A DNA stretch of 36,307 bases. Origin: an uncultured Alphaproteobacteria bacterium. GTDB taxonomy: Bacteria; Pseudomonadota; Alphaproteobacteria; Rs-D84. The stretch lies in the NCBI GenBank assembly GCA_944389135.1, contig CALXLG010000022.1, forward strand, positions 1 to 36,307. Reading direction: 5' to 3'. The position numbers and the translations under genes are program-made. Positions 1-7,717 of the stretch are shown piece after piece. Every line of letters begins with the position of its first letter. The first letter of the stretch is position 1. The notes beneath the pieces are model-generated. The model did no database searches. It saw nothing but the letters and a program-made list of their open reading frames with translations, and was not told the origin of the DNA.

Positions 1-300
1 TCTCTTGGGAATACATCTACAACTGGGTATATTGGCGATAGCTATGTTAACACAGATAGCTATACAGATTCTCTTGGGAATACATCTACAACTGGGTATA
101 TTGGCGATAGCTATGTTAACACAGATAGCTATACAGATTCTCTTGGAAATACATCTACGACGGGGTATATTGGCGACAGCTATGTTAACACAGATAGCTA
201 CACAGATTCTCTTGGAAATACATCTACGACGGGGTATGTTGGCGATAGCTATATTAACTCAGATAGCTATACGGATTCGCTGGGTACAACATCGTATTCG
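1..300 (+). repeat. 69-bp direct tandem repeat, about 4.3 copies
   Basis: Units begin at 1, 70, 139 and 208, with a partial fifth unit at 277-300. Units 1 and 2 are identical over 69 bases; units 3 and 4 differ at scattered, mostly third-codon positions. The period is a multiple of three, so copy-number change keeps the reading frame. The identical neighbours suggest recent duplication. Confidence 0.95.
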
Positions 301-309
301 TTTTATTAA
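1..309 (+). CDS. C-terminal part of a tandem-repeat protein (5' end outside window)
   Basis: Frame 1 is open from the first base to a TAA at 307-309. It encodes four full copies of a 23-residue unit and a shorter fifth. The unit is rich in S, T, G, Y, N and D, beginning SLGNTST and containing GDSYVNTDSYTD. There are no hydrophobic segments or cysteines. The start lies upstream, so the N-terminal domain and function cannot be seen. It lies just before the portal gene, where lambdoid phages carry a small head-joining gene, but its low-complexity repeats do not look like one. A terminator follows at once, so it may be a cargo gene or the end of an upstream unit. A second overlapping frame is also open because the 69-bp period keeps all frames in register; frame 1 is preferred because it runs through the left edge and ends directly before the terminator. 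Confidence 0.6.
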   Translation, partial: SLGNTSTTGYIGDSYVNTDSYTDSLGNTSTTGYIGDSYVNTDSYTDSLGNTSTTGYIGDSYVNTDSYTDSLGNTSTTGYVGDSYINSDSYTDSLGTTSYSFY

Positions 310-327
310 AATAAGAAACAAATAAAA

Positions 328-356
328 AACCGTTCCTTTTTCGGAACGGTTTTTTT
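328..356 (+). terminator. Intrinsic terminator between repeat protein and portal
   Basis: A perfect 9-bp stem (aaccgttcc at 328-336, ggaacggtt at 343-351) with a 6-nt loop is followed by a T run to 356. It ends 13 bases before the portal start, so it would separate the repeat gene from the structural operon unless read through or antiterminated. Confidence 0.85.
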
Positions 357-368
357 GTGGGGCCAAAA

Positions 369-1928
369 ATGAAAAAAATCAATTTACCATCACAAACATT
401 TGTAGACAAAGCTATTATGTGGATTGCGCCACAGACTGCGCTTAAAAGATGGCAAGCTCGCACTCAATTGGCTATGTTGGGAGGCTATACAGGTGCTAGA
501 AAAGACAGAAGACAGACAACAACGTGGTATCCAACTAGTGGTTCTGCGGATAATGTTTCTCTAGATGATTTGCCTGTTTTACGAGATAGATCAAGAGATT
601 TGCTCAGAAACGCACCATTGGCTTGCGGGGCTGTAAATACTGTAATAACCAATGTTATTGGCACGGGGTTGAAACCTCAATCGCATATAGATAGAAATAT
701 TTTGCGCCCATATCTCAAGACAGATGAGGCTATGGAAAAGTGGGAGGCAGATGCGGAACGTATTTTTCAAATATGGGCAAATAGCCGAGATTGCGATATC
801 ACACGTGGACAGACTTTTGCAGAAATGCAATCGTTGGTATTGCGGTCTTGCTTAGAATCTGGCGATGTGTTTGTACTACGTAAGTATAAAACAAGGCTAG
901 GTAATCCTTTTGGAACTAGTTTACAAGTAATAGAAGCTGATCGCATAGCCGATCCAGAAACTTATAATGAAAATATTGTGGCAGGTGTTGAAATAGATTC
1001 AGACGGTGCGCCAGTTGCCTATCATGTAGCAAATCGTCATCCTGATGATCACGATAAAGGCGTTTTGGCATTTAGTAGAATCTCTGCGTTTGATTCTGAT
1101 GGGCATAGGCAAATGTTGCACATATTTTCAAGAACAAGACCAGGTTTGACACGTGGAATACCATATTTGGCACCTGTAATTGAAAGCCTTAAACAATTAG
1201 ATAGATATACTGAGGCGGAAATTATGGCGGCCGTCATATCGTCTATGTTCACAATATTTGTGAAAACAGAAAGTGAAACAGGAATGGCGCCAATGGTACC
1301 CATGGGGGTTAATGACCAGCCGACCAACACCAAAAACAGCGACTATAAAATGTCGCCGGGCGCAATTCTGGATCTGCAACCAAATGAAGAGATAGAGATA
1401 GCAGACCCCAAACGCCCAAACCAAGCGTTTGACGGTTTTGTACAATCAATTTTGCGACAAATCGGTGTTGCATTGGAATTACCGTTTGAAATACTGATAA
1501 AGCATTTTACAGCAAGTTATTCAGCAGCACAGGCGGCATTGGTTGAGGCGTGGAAAACGTTCAGTACAAGGCGTATCTGGATGGCTAGTCAGTTTTGCCA
1601 ACCCGTATATGAGATGGTAATAACTGAGGCTGTGGCAAAAGGGATAATTGAAGCACCGGGGTTCTTTTCTGATCCATTTGTAAGAGCTGCATATTTAGGA
1701 ACAGAGTGGATAGGACCTCCACGTGGACAAATAGATCAGTTGAAAGAAATTCGTGCTGCTGACTATCGTGTTCGTTTAGGTGTTTCAACACTTGAAGAAG
1801 AAACTGCACAAATAACAGGTGGTTCTTGGGAAGTTAAACATGTTCAGCGTGCCAAGGAACAAAGACTTCGAACGGAGGCAGGATTAACAGAAACCATAGG
1901 AAAGGATAACGATGAAGAAGAGGAATGA
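369..1928 (+). CDS. Phage portal protein (lambda gpB family)
   Basis: The 519-residue product matches the lambda-type portal family in length and pattern. The N-terminus has a basic stretch and a LRDRSRDLLRN-type segment, then NVIGTGLKP, and GVALELPFEILIKHF with an ASYSAAQAALVEAWK helix near residues 375-400, typical of the portal core. Twelve copies would form the DNA entry channel of the head and bind terminase and connector. I chose ATG 369 over an in-frame GTG at 357 because a GGGG tract sits about 6 bases before it. The C-terminus is rich in D and E. The gene overlaps the following protease gene by 17 bases, pointing to coupled translation. Confidence 0.93.
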   Translation: MKKINLPSQTFVDKAIMWIAPQTALKRWQARTQLAMLGGYTGARKDRRQTTTWYPTSGSADNVSLDDLPVLRDRSRDLLRNAPLACGAVNTVITNVIGTGLKPQSHIDRNILRPYLKTDEAMEKWEADAERIFQIWANSRDCDITRGQTFAEMQSLVLRSCLESGDVFVLRKYKTRLGNPFGTSLQVIEADRIADPETYNENIVAGVEIDSDGAPVAYHVANRHPDDHDKGVLAFSRISAFDSDGHRQMLHIFSRTRPGLTRGIPYLAPVIESLKQLDRYTEAEIMAAVISSMFTIFVKTESETGMAPMVPMGVNDQPTNTKNSDYKMSPGAILDLQPNEEIEIADPKRPNQAFDGFVQSILRQIGVALELPFEILIKHFTASYSAAQAALVEAWKTFSTRRIWMASQFCQPVYEMVITEAVAKGIIEAPGFFSDPFVRAAYLGTEWIGPPRGQIDQLKEIRAADYRVRLGVSTLEEETAQITGGSWEVKHVQRAKEQRLRTEAGLTETIGKDNDEEEE

Positions 1929-3168
1929 TTTGCAAATAATTGCTAAGCATTGGGCGATAGAACCACAAACATTTCAAAATATGGATGCAAATATAAGAGA
2001 GCTCCAATCGGGGCTCTCTTTGTTTTCACAAAAGCCGTTAGAACATTCGTTTACAACAACAATACGAGATGGTGTTGCCGTAATTCCCATTAAGGGGATT
2101 ATCACGGCTAGGTTCGATTTATTCACTCTATTGATGGGCGGAACAAGTTTGGACGTTTTGGCTCGTGATATACAAACAGCACTTGATGATAAGTCCATTC
2201 ATTCAATTTTATTAGATATAGACAGTCCTGGTGGTGTTGCAGTTGGACCGTCTGAAATGGCCGCTATTATTCGCCAGGCATGTGAATGTAAAAAAGTTTG
2301 GGCATACGTTGGGCGCAACTGCTGTTCTGCGGCTTATTGGCTTGCTTCAGCAACGAAACGAATTGTTGCTCAAAGAACGGCTTTATTGGGAAGTATAGGA
2401 GTTGTTTCAACAGTGTCTGTTCAAGAGCAGCCAGATGCAGATGGATATAAAAATATAGAAATTGTTTCTACTAACGCAAAGAAAAAACGACCTGACCCAC
2501 GTACAGCAGAGGGAGTCGAAACAATCAGAGCTGAGCTTGATGATTTGGAATCAGAATTCATAGATGCTGTTGCAAAATACCGAGGTTTGGCACCAGAAAC
2601 CGTAAAAAAGGATTTCGGACAAGGCGGTGTTTTGATGGGGCCTGCCGCCGTCAACGTAGGTATGGCGGACGCACTTGGCGACTATGAAAGTACCTTGGCA
2701 GAACTTATTGAACAAAACAAAGGAGTACAAAAAATGGACAAACAAGCCATTACACAGGAACAGATCGATGCGTATCGTTCTGAGGGGGCGGCTGCTGAAC
2801 GTGCCAGATTGTTGGCTCTGGAAGAGCTTGCTGTTGCTGGACATGAAGATTTGTTGGCAAAAGCGAAAGCAGATCCAGAAATGACCGCCGAAAAATTAGC
2901 ATTGGAAATCGTAAAAGCAGAAAAAGCTAAAGGTAACGATTACCTTGCGAGTTTAAAAAATGCGGAAGAGAATTTACCAGAAATATCTCCTAGCGCAAAA
3001 GTTGTAGCACCTTCTTTCGTTGGAGCTACGGCAACAGAGCGTGCAGAACACGAGTGGAACACAAAGGCGGAAATTCGTAAAGAATTTGACGGTGATAAAG
3101 AAGCTTTTGTTGCATATTTCATCGCTCAAGAAAATGGTCAAATAAAAATTCAAAATAAAGGGGAATAA
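1912..3168 (+). CDS. S49-family head maturation protease with fused scaffold (lambda gpC/Nu3-like)
   Basis: The 418-residue product combines a ClpP/SppA-fold S49 protease (about residues 50-270) with a helical, charged scaffold-like tail (275-418). LLDIDSPGG lies at about 100-108, and the CCSAAYW motif gives a nucleophile candidate at Ser139. A lysine cluster at 190-192 lies about 50 residues later, where phage S49 enzymes carry the general-base lysine. In lambda, gpC cleaves head proteins and the in-frame Nu3 product is the assembly scaffold. The same layout is seen here, with an internal start at 2734. The gene overlaps the portal end and is followed closely by the decoration gene. Confidence 0.9.
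   Translation: MKKRNDLQIIAKHWAIEPQTFQNMDANIRELQSGLSLFSQKPLEHSFTTTIRDGVAVIPIKGIITARFDLFTLLMGGTSLDVLARDIQTALDDKSIHSILLDIDSPGGVAVGPSEMAAIIRQACECKKVWAYVGRNCCSAAYWLASATKRIVAQRTALLGSIGVVSTVSVQEQPDADGYKNIEIVSTNAKKKRPDPRTAEGVETIRAELDDLESEFIDAVAKYRGLAPETVKKDFGQGGVLMGPAAVNVGMADALGDYESTLAELIEQNKGVQKMDKQAITQEQIDAYRSEGAAAERARLLALEELAVAGHEDLLAKAKADPEMTAEKLALEIVKAEKAKGNDYLASLKNAEENLPEISPSAKVVAPSFVGATATERAEHEWNTKAEIRKEFDGDKEAFVAYFIAQENGQIKIQNKGE
2734..3168 (+). CDS. Nested in-frame scaffold protein (Nu3-like internal start)
   Basis: ATG at codon 275 of the protease gene is preceded by AGGAG at 2721-2725, an 8-base spacing and a better ribosome-binding site than most genes nearby. Starting here gives a 144-residue protein, MDKQAITQEQIDAYRSEG onward, mostly helical and rich in A, E and K. 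Such composition fits a capsid scaffold. In lambda, Nu3 is made the same way from the 3' part of C. The boundary falls just after the protease domain ends. Independent translation is inferred, not shown. Confidence 0.75.
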   Translation: MDKQAITQEQIDAYRSEGAAAERARLLALEELAVAGHEDLLAKAKADPEMTAEKLALEIVKAEKAKGNDYLASLKNAEENLPEISPSAKVVAPSFVGATATERAEHEWNTKAEIRKEFDGDKEAFVAYFIAQENGQIKIQNKGE

Positions 3169-3170
3169 AT

Positions 3171-3638
3171 ATGGCAAAACTTACAGAAGATGTGACACGT
3201 ATATTTGAAACGCAGACGGATAGTAATGCTGTTTCTGTTGCCGCAGGTGAAAAGATTTTTAAGGGGGCAGTTGTTGGCTGTTCCGCAACTGGTTACGGTC
3301 GTTCTTTTCAAGTAGGCGATACTTTAATGGGGATTGCCCTGGATTCTGCAGATAATACAAACGGTGCAGATGGGGATATAAAGGTAGAGGTCAAGGTGTC
3401 CGGAAAGATCGTATTGGAATTTGAAAGCATTACACAGGAAAAAATAGGTTCTAGTGTATATGTAACAGATGACAATACTTTCAGTTTAGAAGAAAGTGGT
3501 GGTACATATTTCGGAACCATAATCCGTTTAGAAGATGATAAAAACGCTGTTGTTTCATTTGATTTCTTAAATATTGCAAAGGTAACAACAATATCTGAAG
3601 AACCCGAAGAAACCACAGGGGAAGATGTACAACCATAA
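3171..3638 (+). CDS. Probable head decoration/capsid cement protein
   Basis: The 155-residue beta-rich protein has a run of short strands (AGEKIFKGAVVG, GDTLMGIALD, VEVKVSGKIVLEF, YFGTIIRLED) like the DUF2190/capsid-cement family found just before the major capsid gene. It would sit on the outside of the expanded head and stabilise it. A strong AAGGGG site lies 7-8 bases before ATG 3171. The acidic C-terminal tail (EEPEETTGED) is probably disordered. The family call rests on pattern and on its position between scaffold and capsid genes. Confidence 0.7.
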   Translation: MAKLTEDVTRIFETQTDSNAVSVAAGEKIFKGAVVGCSATGYGRSFQVGDTLMGIALDSADNTNGADGDIKVEVKVSGKIVLEFESITQEKIGSSVYVTDDNTFSLEESGGTYFGTIIRLEDDKNAVVSFDFLNIAKVTTISEEPEETTGEDVQP

Positions 3639-3658
3639 AACGTTAATGGAGGTTAACG

Positions 3659-4612
3659 ATGAATAGATTATCTAGCCGAGCGATTATCGGTGAATTTTAT
3701 AAACGTTTAAATGAAAACAGCGGTATGGAATGGATTACCGCTATTTCTAACTATTTTACTTCAGATCAAGACAGTGAAGAATACGCTTGGATTGGACAAA
3801 GCCCAGTAATGCGTGAATGGATTGGAGGTCGTCATTCTAAGGGTTTTACATCTAACGGTATCTCAATTGAGAATAAGCATTTTGAGGCTACATTAGATAT
3901 TCCTGTAAAACATTTGCGCCGTGATAAAACTGGTCAAATCAAAGCCCGTATTGGTGAATTGGCCACACGTACAAATTCTCATTGGGCATTGTTATTATCT
4001 AAACTGATAATAAATGGCGAAACAGGCGAATGCTATGACGGGAAACCTTTCTTTGCAGAAAATCACAAAGAGGGTAAGTCCGGTGTACAATCAAATAAAA
4101 TAGACTTTAATTTGATGTCAGCAGGTATCAATGGGGAGGTTGGCACAGTAACCGCACCAACTGAAGCCGCATTGCGTGAGGCGATATTGGCAGGTGTTCA
4201 GCAAATTATCAGTTTTAAGGATGATCAAGGTGAACCAACAAATGAAAACGCAACTCGTTTTGTTGTGATGGTTCCAGTAAATTTGTGGTTCGTAGCCAAA
4301 GCTGCGCTGGCGGTTCCATTGACTACAGGTGGTGCAACTAACCCTGTAAAGGTTTTGGCAGATTTGGATATCGCTGTTGCGGCAAATCCACGTTTGAATG
4401 GAAGTAAAATCTATATTTTTCGAGCGGACGGTGATGTAAAAGCATTTATTCGTCAGGAAGAAACAAAGGTACAAGTAAAAGCCAAGGCCGAGGGTTCAGA
4501 ATATGAATTTGATAACGATGCCCACCAGTATGGAGTAGATACATGGCGCAACGTTGGATACGGCTATTGGCAACACGCTTGTCAAGTAACTCTGACAAAA
4601 TCAGGTTCATAA
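3659..4612 (+). CDS. Major capsid protein, Mu gpT-like
   Basis: The 317-residue product resembles the Mu-like major head subunit gpT: FYKRLNENSGMEWITAIS near the start, WIGQSPVMREWIGGRH at about 42-57, IENKHFEATLDIPVKHLRRDKTGQ, and the GETGECYDGKPFFAENH segment near 120. A GGAGG site at 3648-3652 gives strong translation, fitting the most abundant virion protein. The upstream portal, protease and scaffold look lambda-like, so the head module mixes two lineages. The C-terminal part (GVDTWRNVGYGYWQHA) also matches the family pattern. Confidence 0.88.
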   Translation: MNRLSSRAIIGEFYKRLNENSGMEWITAISNYFTSDQDSEEYAWIGQSPVMREWIGGRHSKGFTSNGISIENKHFEATLDIPVKHLRRDKTGQIKARIGELATRTNSHWALLLSKLIINGETGECYDGKPFFAENHKEGKSGVQSNKIDFNLMSAGINGEVGTVTAPTEAALREAILAGVQQIISFKDDQGEPTNENATRFVVMVPVNLWFVAKAALAVPLTTGGATNPVKVLADLDIAVAANPRLNGSKIYIFRADGDVKAFIRQEETKVQVKAKAEGSEYEFDNDAHQYGVDTWRNVGYGYWQHACQVTLTKSGS

Positions 4613-4613
4613 A

Positions 4614-4946
4614 ATGCCATTTGATTTTGATAACTTTGTTAATAAACCAAATATGGCAATCTTTGGGCGGCGAGTAATGTACCGCCCAAAGAATACGGCT
4701 TTTCTTCCGTTTGAAATAATTGGTGACTTTCATAAAAGTTATATGGAAGTTGAATTAAAAAACGCTGGTGCAGATATATCTAGCGCAAAAATAGTACTTT
4801 TTGTGCGGCTTGTAAATTTTCCGCCAGAATATCCGACACCATTACAAGGTGATTATGTAAAGATTTGGGACATAGAATATCAAGTTATTGATATAGAGCA
4901 TCATATACCTGGATCAAGAAAACTAGTACTACACGAAACAGCATGA
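4614..4946 (+). CDS. Head-tail attachment protein (lambda FII-like)
   Basis: This 110-residue beta-rich protein follows the capsid gene by one base. Its pattern (FGRRVMYRPKN near the start, PLQGDYVKIWDIEYQVIDIEHHIPGSRKLVLHE near the end) resembles the Phage_attach family that closes the head-tail interface. It overlaps the next gene by 4 bases (ATGA). The position after the capsid and before a gpU-like gene supports the role; the sequence match itself is moderate. Confidence 0.6.
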   Translation: MPFDFDNFVNKPNMAIFGRRVMYRPKNTAFLPFEIIGDFHKSYMEVELKNAGADISSAKIVLFVRLVNFPPEYPTPLQGDYVKIWDIEYQVIDIEHHIPGSRKLVLHETA

Positions 4947-5383
4947 CACACCCAAGATCAGACATTCGGGATAAAATAGCAGAACAGCTTAAAAAAGTTC
5001 CAAACGTAAAAATATTTTCTGGTCGTTCAATTTCTATGTTCGACCAAGATTTACCTGCAATTTTAGTTTATACAAACAATGAACAGATTATAGCAGAACG
5101 TTGGGATACTGACGGGTATGGGGAACTAACTCGTGAATTAGAAATATTCATAGAGGCAATATCAAGTGGTCGTGACGATTTGGATAACATTTTGGATGAT
5201 ATTGCCGAGAAAATAGAAAAGTCTTTGGACGGCTGGACAATACCCAATAGAAAAAACGCAATTTTACGCTTTAAACGTACGCAGGTTGAGCATAATATTG
5301 TCGGAAATAAAATATATGGTGCAATTCTATTAGAATATTCTCTTACATATATGACGGAAACGCACAATGATGACATCGATTGA
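4943..5383 (+). CDS. Probable tail terminator/minor tail protein (lambda gpU-like)
   Basis: The 146-residue alpha/beta protein starts with RSDIRDKIAEQLKKVPNVKIFSGRS and carries LPAILVYTNNEQI, LEIFIEAISSG and a long helical DDLDNILDDIAEKIEKSL stretch. This order is typical of gpU-like minor tail proteins that cap the tail and join it to the head. It sits between the connector and baseplate genes and overlaps both neighbours, consistent with tight operon translation. The name is inferred from pattern and context. Confidence 0.6.
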   Translation: MTHPRSDIRDKIAEQLKKVPNVKIFSGRSISMFDQDLPAILVYTNNEQIIAERWDTDGYGELTRELEIFIEAISSGRDDLDNILDDIAEKIEKSLDGWTIPNRKNAILRFKRTQVEHNIVGNKIYGAILLEYSLTYMTETHNDDID

Positions 5384-5945
5384 ACAAGGCAGACAAATTA
5401 GCGAATTGTTACGTAGGGTTAGTAATATAGTTCGCATGGGAAAAGTTGTGACAGTAGACTACAATAAAGCTAAAGCACGGGTAAAAATCGGTGAAATAAC
5501 CACAGGCTATTTGCCATGGTTAACACCAAGCACCTCGGCATGGATACCACTAAAAATGGGTGAACAAGTGGTCGTTTTGTCACCAAATGGTGATTTACGA
5601 ATGGGGATGATATTACCAGCGTTGTATCAAAGTTCTATGCCAGCGCCAAGTACCGATGATAAGAAAATAGTTCTAAATAACGATATTGAGCAAACAGGCG
5701 AAGTAAAAAATAATGGGAATATAAGCTGTACCGGCAACATGAAAGCAGATGGTAATGTTGAAGCTATTGGCGATATGAAAACATCTGGTAATTTAACTGC
5801 TGATGGCGATATAAACACGTCTGGTGAGTTAAAAGCAACAGGCGAAGTGACGGGCAAAAACGTGAAATTGTCTACGCATACACACAAGTTTGCATACAAT
5901 GGAGGCAATGTTCCTGCAACTTCAACAACAATGATACCTTCATAG
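5367..5945 (+). CDS. V: Baseplate spike protein gpV
   Basis: The 192-residue protein has a gpV/gp45-type OB domain (about 20-90: GKVVTVDYNKAKARVKIG, then LKMGEQVVVLSPNGDLRMGMIL). A stalk follows (111-164) of nine consecutive hexads starting with G (GEVKNN, GNISCT, GNMKAD and so on). The tip carries HTH at 171-173. In P2 gpV and related spikes the trimeric tip binds iron through an HxH motif, which this HTHKF segment fits. The spike pierces the outer membrane when the sheath contracts. The gene overlaps the preceding one by 17 bases. Either of two adjacent ATG codons (5367, 5370) could start it. Confidence 0.88.
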   Translation: MMTSIEQGRQISELLRRVSNIVRMGKVVTVDYNKAKARVKIGEITTGYLPWLTPSTSAWIPLKMGEQVVVLSPNGDLRMGMILPALYQSSMPAPSTDDKKIVLNNDIEQTGEVKNNGNISCTGNMKADGNVEAIGDMKTSGNLTADGDINTSGELKATGEVTGKNVKLSTHTHKFAYNGGNVPATSTTMIPS

Positions 5946-5955
5946 AGTAATGTAA

Positions 5956-6294
5956 ATGAACGGAATGGATAAAGTCAGTGGAAAACCACTGGCTGATTTT
6001 TCGCATCTTCAACAATCAATAATGGATATTTTAAGCACACCGATAGGGTCTAGACCAATGCGGCGTGATTATGGGTCAAGGTTATTTCAACGGCTAGACG
6101 CACCTTTGACTGGGGATCTGGTTGCCGAGATTTATTCAGATGTTGTAGAGGCACTTTTTAATTATGAACCACGCATAAAAGTAACAGCCGTGACAGTAAC
6201 CGAACTTATACCGGGGAAGATAGTTCTGACTTTGGACGGGGTATATATCCCGACTGGGGAAATAATAAATATCAATGGGATAACGATACAATGA
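5956..6294 (+). CDS. W: Baseplate wedge protein gpW (T4 gp25-like)
   Basis: The 112-residue product fits the gpW/gp25 family: HLQQSIMDILSTPIGSRPMRRDYGSRLF near the start is the hallmark segment, followed by a helix and the IKVTAVTV and GKIVLTLDGVYIPTGE strands. It joins the baseplate to the sheath. A second ATG at 5965 would remove three residues and has a closer CGGA site, so the exact start is open. The end overlaps the J start by 4 bases. Confidence 0.9.
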   Translation: MNGMDKVSGKPLADFSHLQQSIMDILSTPIGSRPMRRDYGSRLFQRLDAPLTGDLVAEIYSDVVEALFNYEPRIKVTAVTVTELIPGKIVLTLDGVYIPTGEIININGITIQ

Positions 6295-7181
6295 GTACAG
6301 CGAACAAAGACGATATTCAAAGTTTGATAACACCGACACACGTTGATATGTCGCTTTTACCTTTTCCTAATGTGGTTGAAGAACTGTCTTTTGAAAACAT
6401 ATTTCAAAGTTTGTTGACAGATTTTAGATCTCGTTGCCCCGATTATGATGCTCTACTAGAATCAGATCCGGTCATAATTATACTAGAATGTGCTGCGTAT
6501 CGTGAGTTGTTATTGCGCCAACGTATAAATGAGGCTGCAAAAGCAAATATGTTAGCTTATGCGACAGGGGCTGATTTAGATAATTTAGCATCATTTTATG
6601 GTCTGATACGTTTGGAAAATGAAACAGACGAACGACTAAGATATAGAGCGCAATTGGGATTGGAGGCTTTGACTACAGCCGGTTCGGAAAAAGCCTATTT
6701 GTTTCACACTTTGACGGCTGATTCAAGGGTCGCATCCGCTAGCGTTCAATCCCCATCACCAGGGAAAGTGCTGATATCTATATTGTCTACAGAAGATGGC
6801 GGAACGGCCGGTGAAGAGTTGGTCAAAACGGTAAGTGATTATATAACGTCTGAAGATAAGCGACCTTTGGCGGACCAAGTAACAGTTCAAAGTGCCAAAT
6901 TAGTAGAATATGACATAGAAGCTAAGATTTATATATTTGTTGCCCCGAGCATGACAGTTACTGAACAAGAATGTCGAGCTGCATTAGATATTTATATCAA
7001 AAAGCATACAACTATAGGTAACTTGATTGCTCGGTCTGGCATTTTTGATGCCTTGCATACAGAGGGGGTTCAAAAAGTTGAATTGTTGTCACCACAACAA
7101 GATATAAGCACTGATAAAGAACAAGCACCTGTGTGTAAAAATATCAATTTAGAATTTGTGATAATAAATGACTCAGATTAA
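6291..7181 (+). CDS. J: Baseplate assembly protein gpJ
   Basis: The 296-residue protein matches P2 gpJ: MLAYATGADLDNLASFYGLIR (about 85-105) is the signature, followed by an ERLRYRAQLGLEALTTAGSEKAY helix and the SASVQSPSPGKVLISILS and KRPLADQVTVQSA strands. It forms the baseplate wedge together with W and I. It starts by ATGA overlap with W and overlaps gpI by 14 bases, the classical P2 order V-W-J-I. Confidence 0.92.
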   Translation: MSTANKDDIQSLITPTHVDMSLLPFPNVVEELSFENIFQSLLTDFRSRCPDYDALLESDPVIIILECAAYRELLLRQRINEAAKANMLAYATGADLDNLASFYGLIRLENETDERLRYRAQLGLEALTTAGSEKAYLFHTLTADSRVASASVQSPSPGKVLISILSTEDGGTAGEELVKTVSDYITSEDKRPLADQVTVQSAKLVEYDIEAKIYIFVAPSMTVTEQECRAALDIYIKKHTTIGNLIARSGIFDALHTEGVQKVELLSPQQDISTDKEQAPVCKNINLEFVIINDSD

Positions 7182-7716
7182 AAGCATATTACCACCAAAT
7201 GCATCAATTTTACAGAAAGATGTAGAAGCCGTTATAACAGAACGGCTTCTTTCTTTGAATATTGATGTAATTAGTAGGATGAATAATGCTGATAATTGTC
7301 CAGAAGAGATATTGCCGTGGCTGGCTTGGGCAGTATCAGTTGATGTTTGGGATAATAATTGGTCTATAGAAACCAAACGTTCAGTTATTAAAGAGAGCAT
7401 ACAAGTTCATAAGCTTAAAGGGACAATTGGGGCGTTAAGGCGTGCACTGGCAAGTTTTGGTTTCGCTGATATTCGTATAGAAGAATGGTTCGAATATGGA
7501 GGTAAACCGTTTACATTTCGAGTTTATGCGATTTTTCAAGAAGATGGTTTATCTATTGAAGAGGCAAGTTTGATTTATGCGAGCATTATGCAAACGAAAA
7601 ATTTACGTTCGCATCTAGATCAATTTAGACCAGAAATAGAAACGATAAGTAATCGCCCGACATATGGTATAGCGTTTGGGCATCTTGAAACAACGACTAT
7701 TTATCCGAGGGAATAA
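7168..7716 (+). CDS. I: Tail protein gpI
   Basis: The 182-residue protein has the gpI pattern: ILPWLAWAVSVDVWDNNW (about 48-65), then a KRSVIKESIQVHKLKGTIGALRRAL helix and GFADIRIEEWFEYGG. gpI links the baseplate to the tail fibres. The gene follows J with an overlap and precedes the collar fibre gene directly. Length is close to that of P2 gpI. Confidence 0.9.
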   Translation: MTQIKSILPPNASILQKDVEAVITERLLSLNIDVISRMNNADNCPEEILPWLAWAVSVDVWDNNWSIETKRSVIKESIQVHKLKGTIGALRRALASFGFADIRIEEWFEYGGKPFTFRVYAIFQEDGLSIEEASLIYASIMQTKNLRSHLDQFRPEIETISNRPTYGIAFGHLETTTIYPRE

Positions 7717-7717
7717 C

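Noticed and set aside
5-325. Second open frame across the 69-bp repeats
   Set aside because: It is open only because the period is a multiple of three. Its product is Ile/Leu/Gln-rich without a ribosome site, and it runs into the terminator region. Frame 1 is open from the edge and ends before the terminator.
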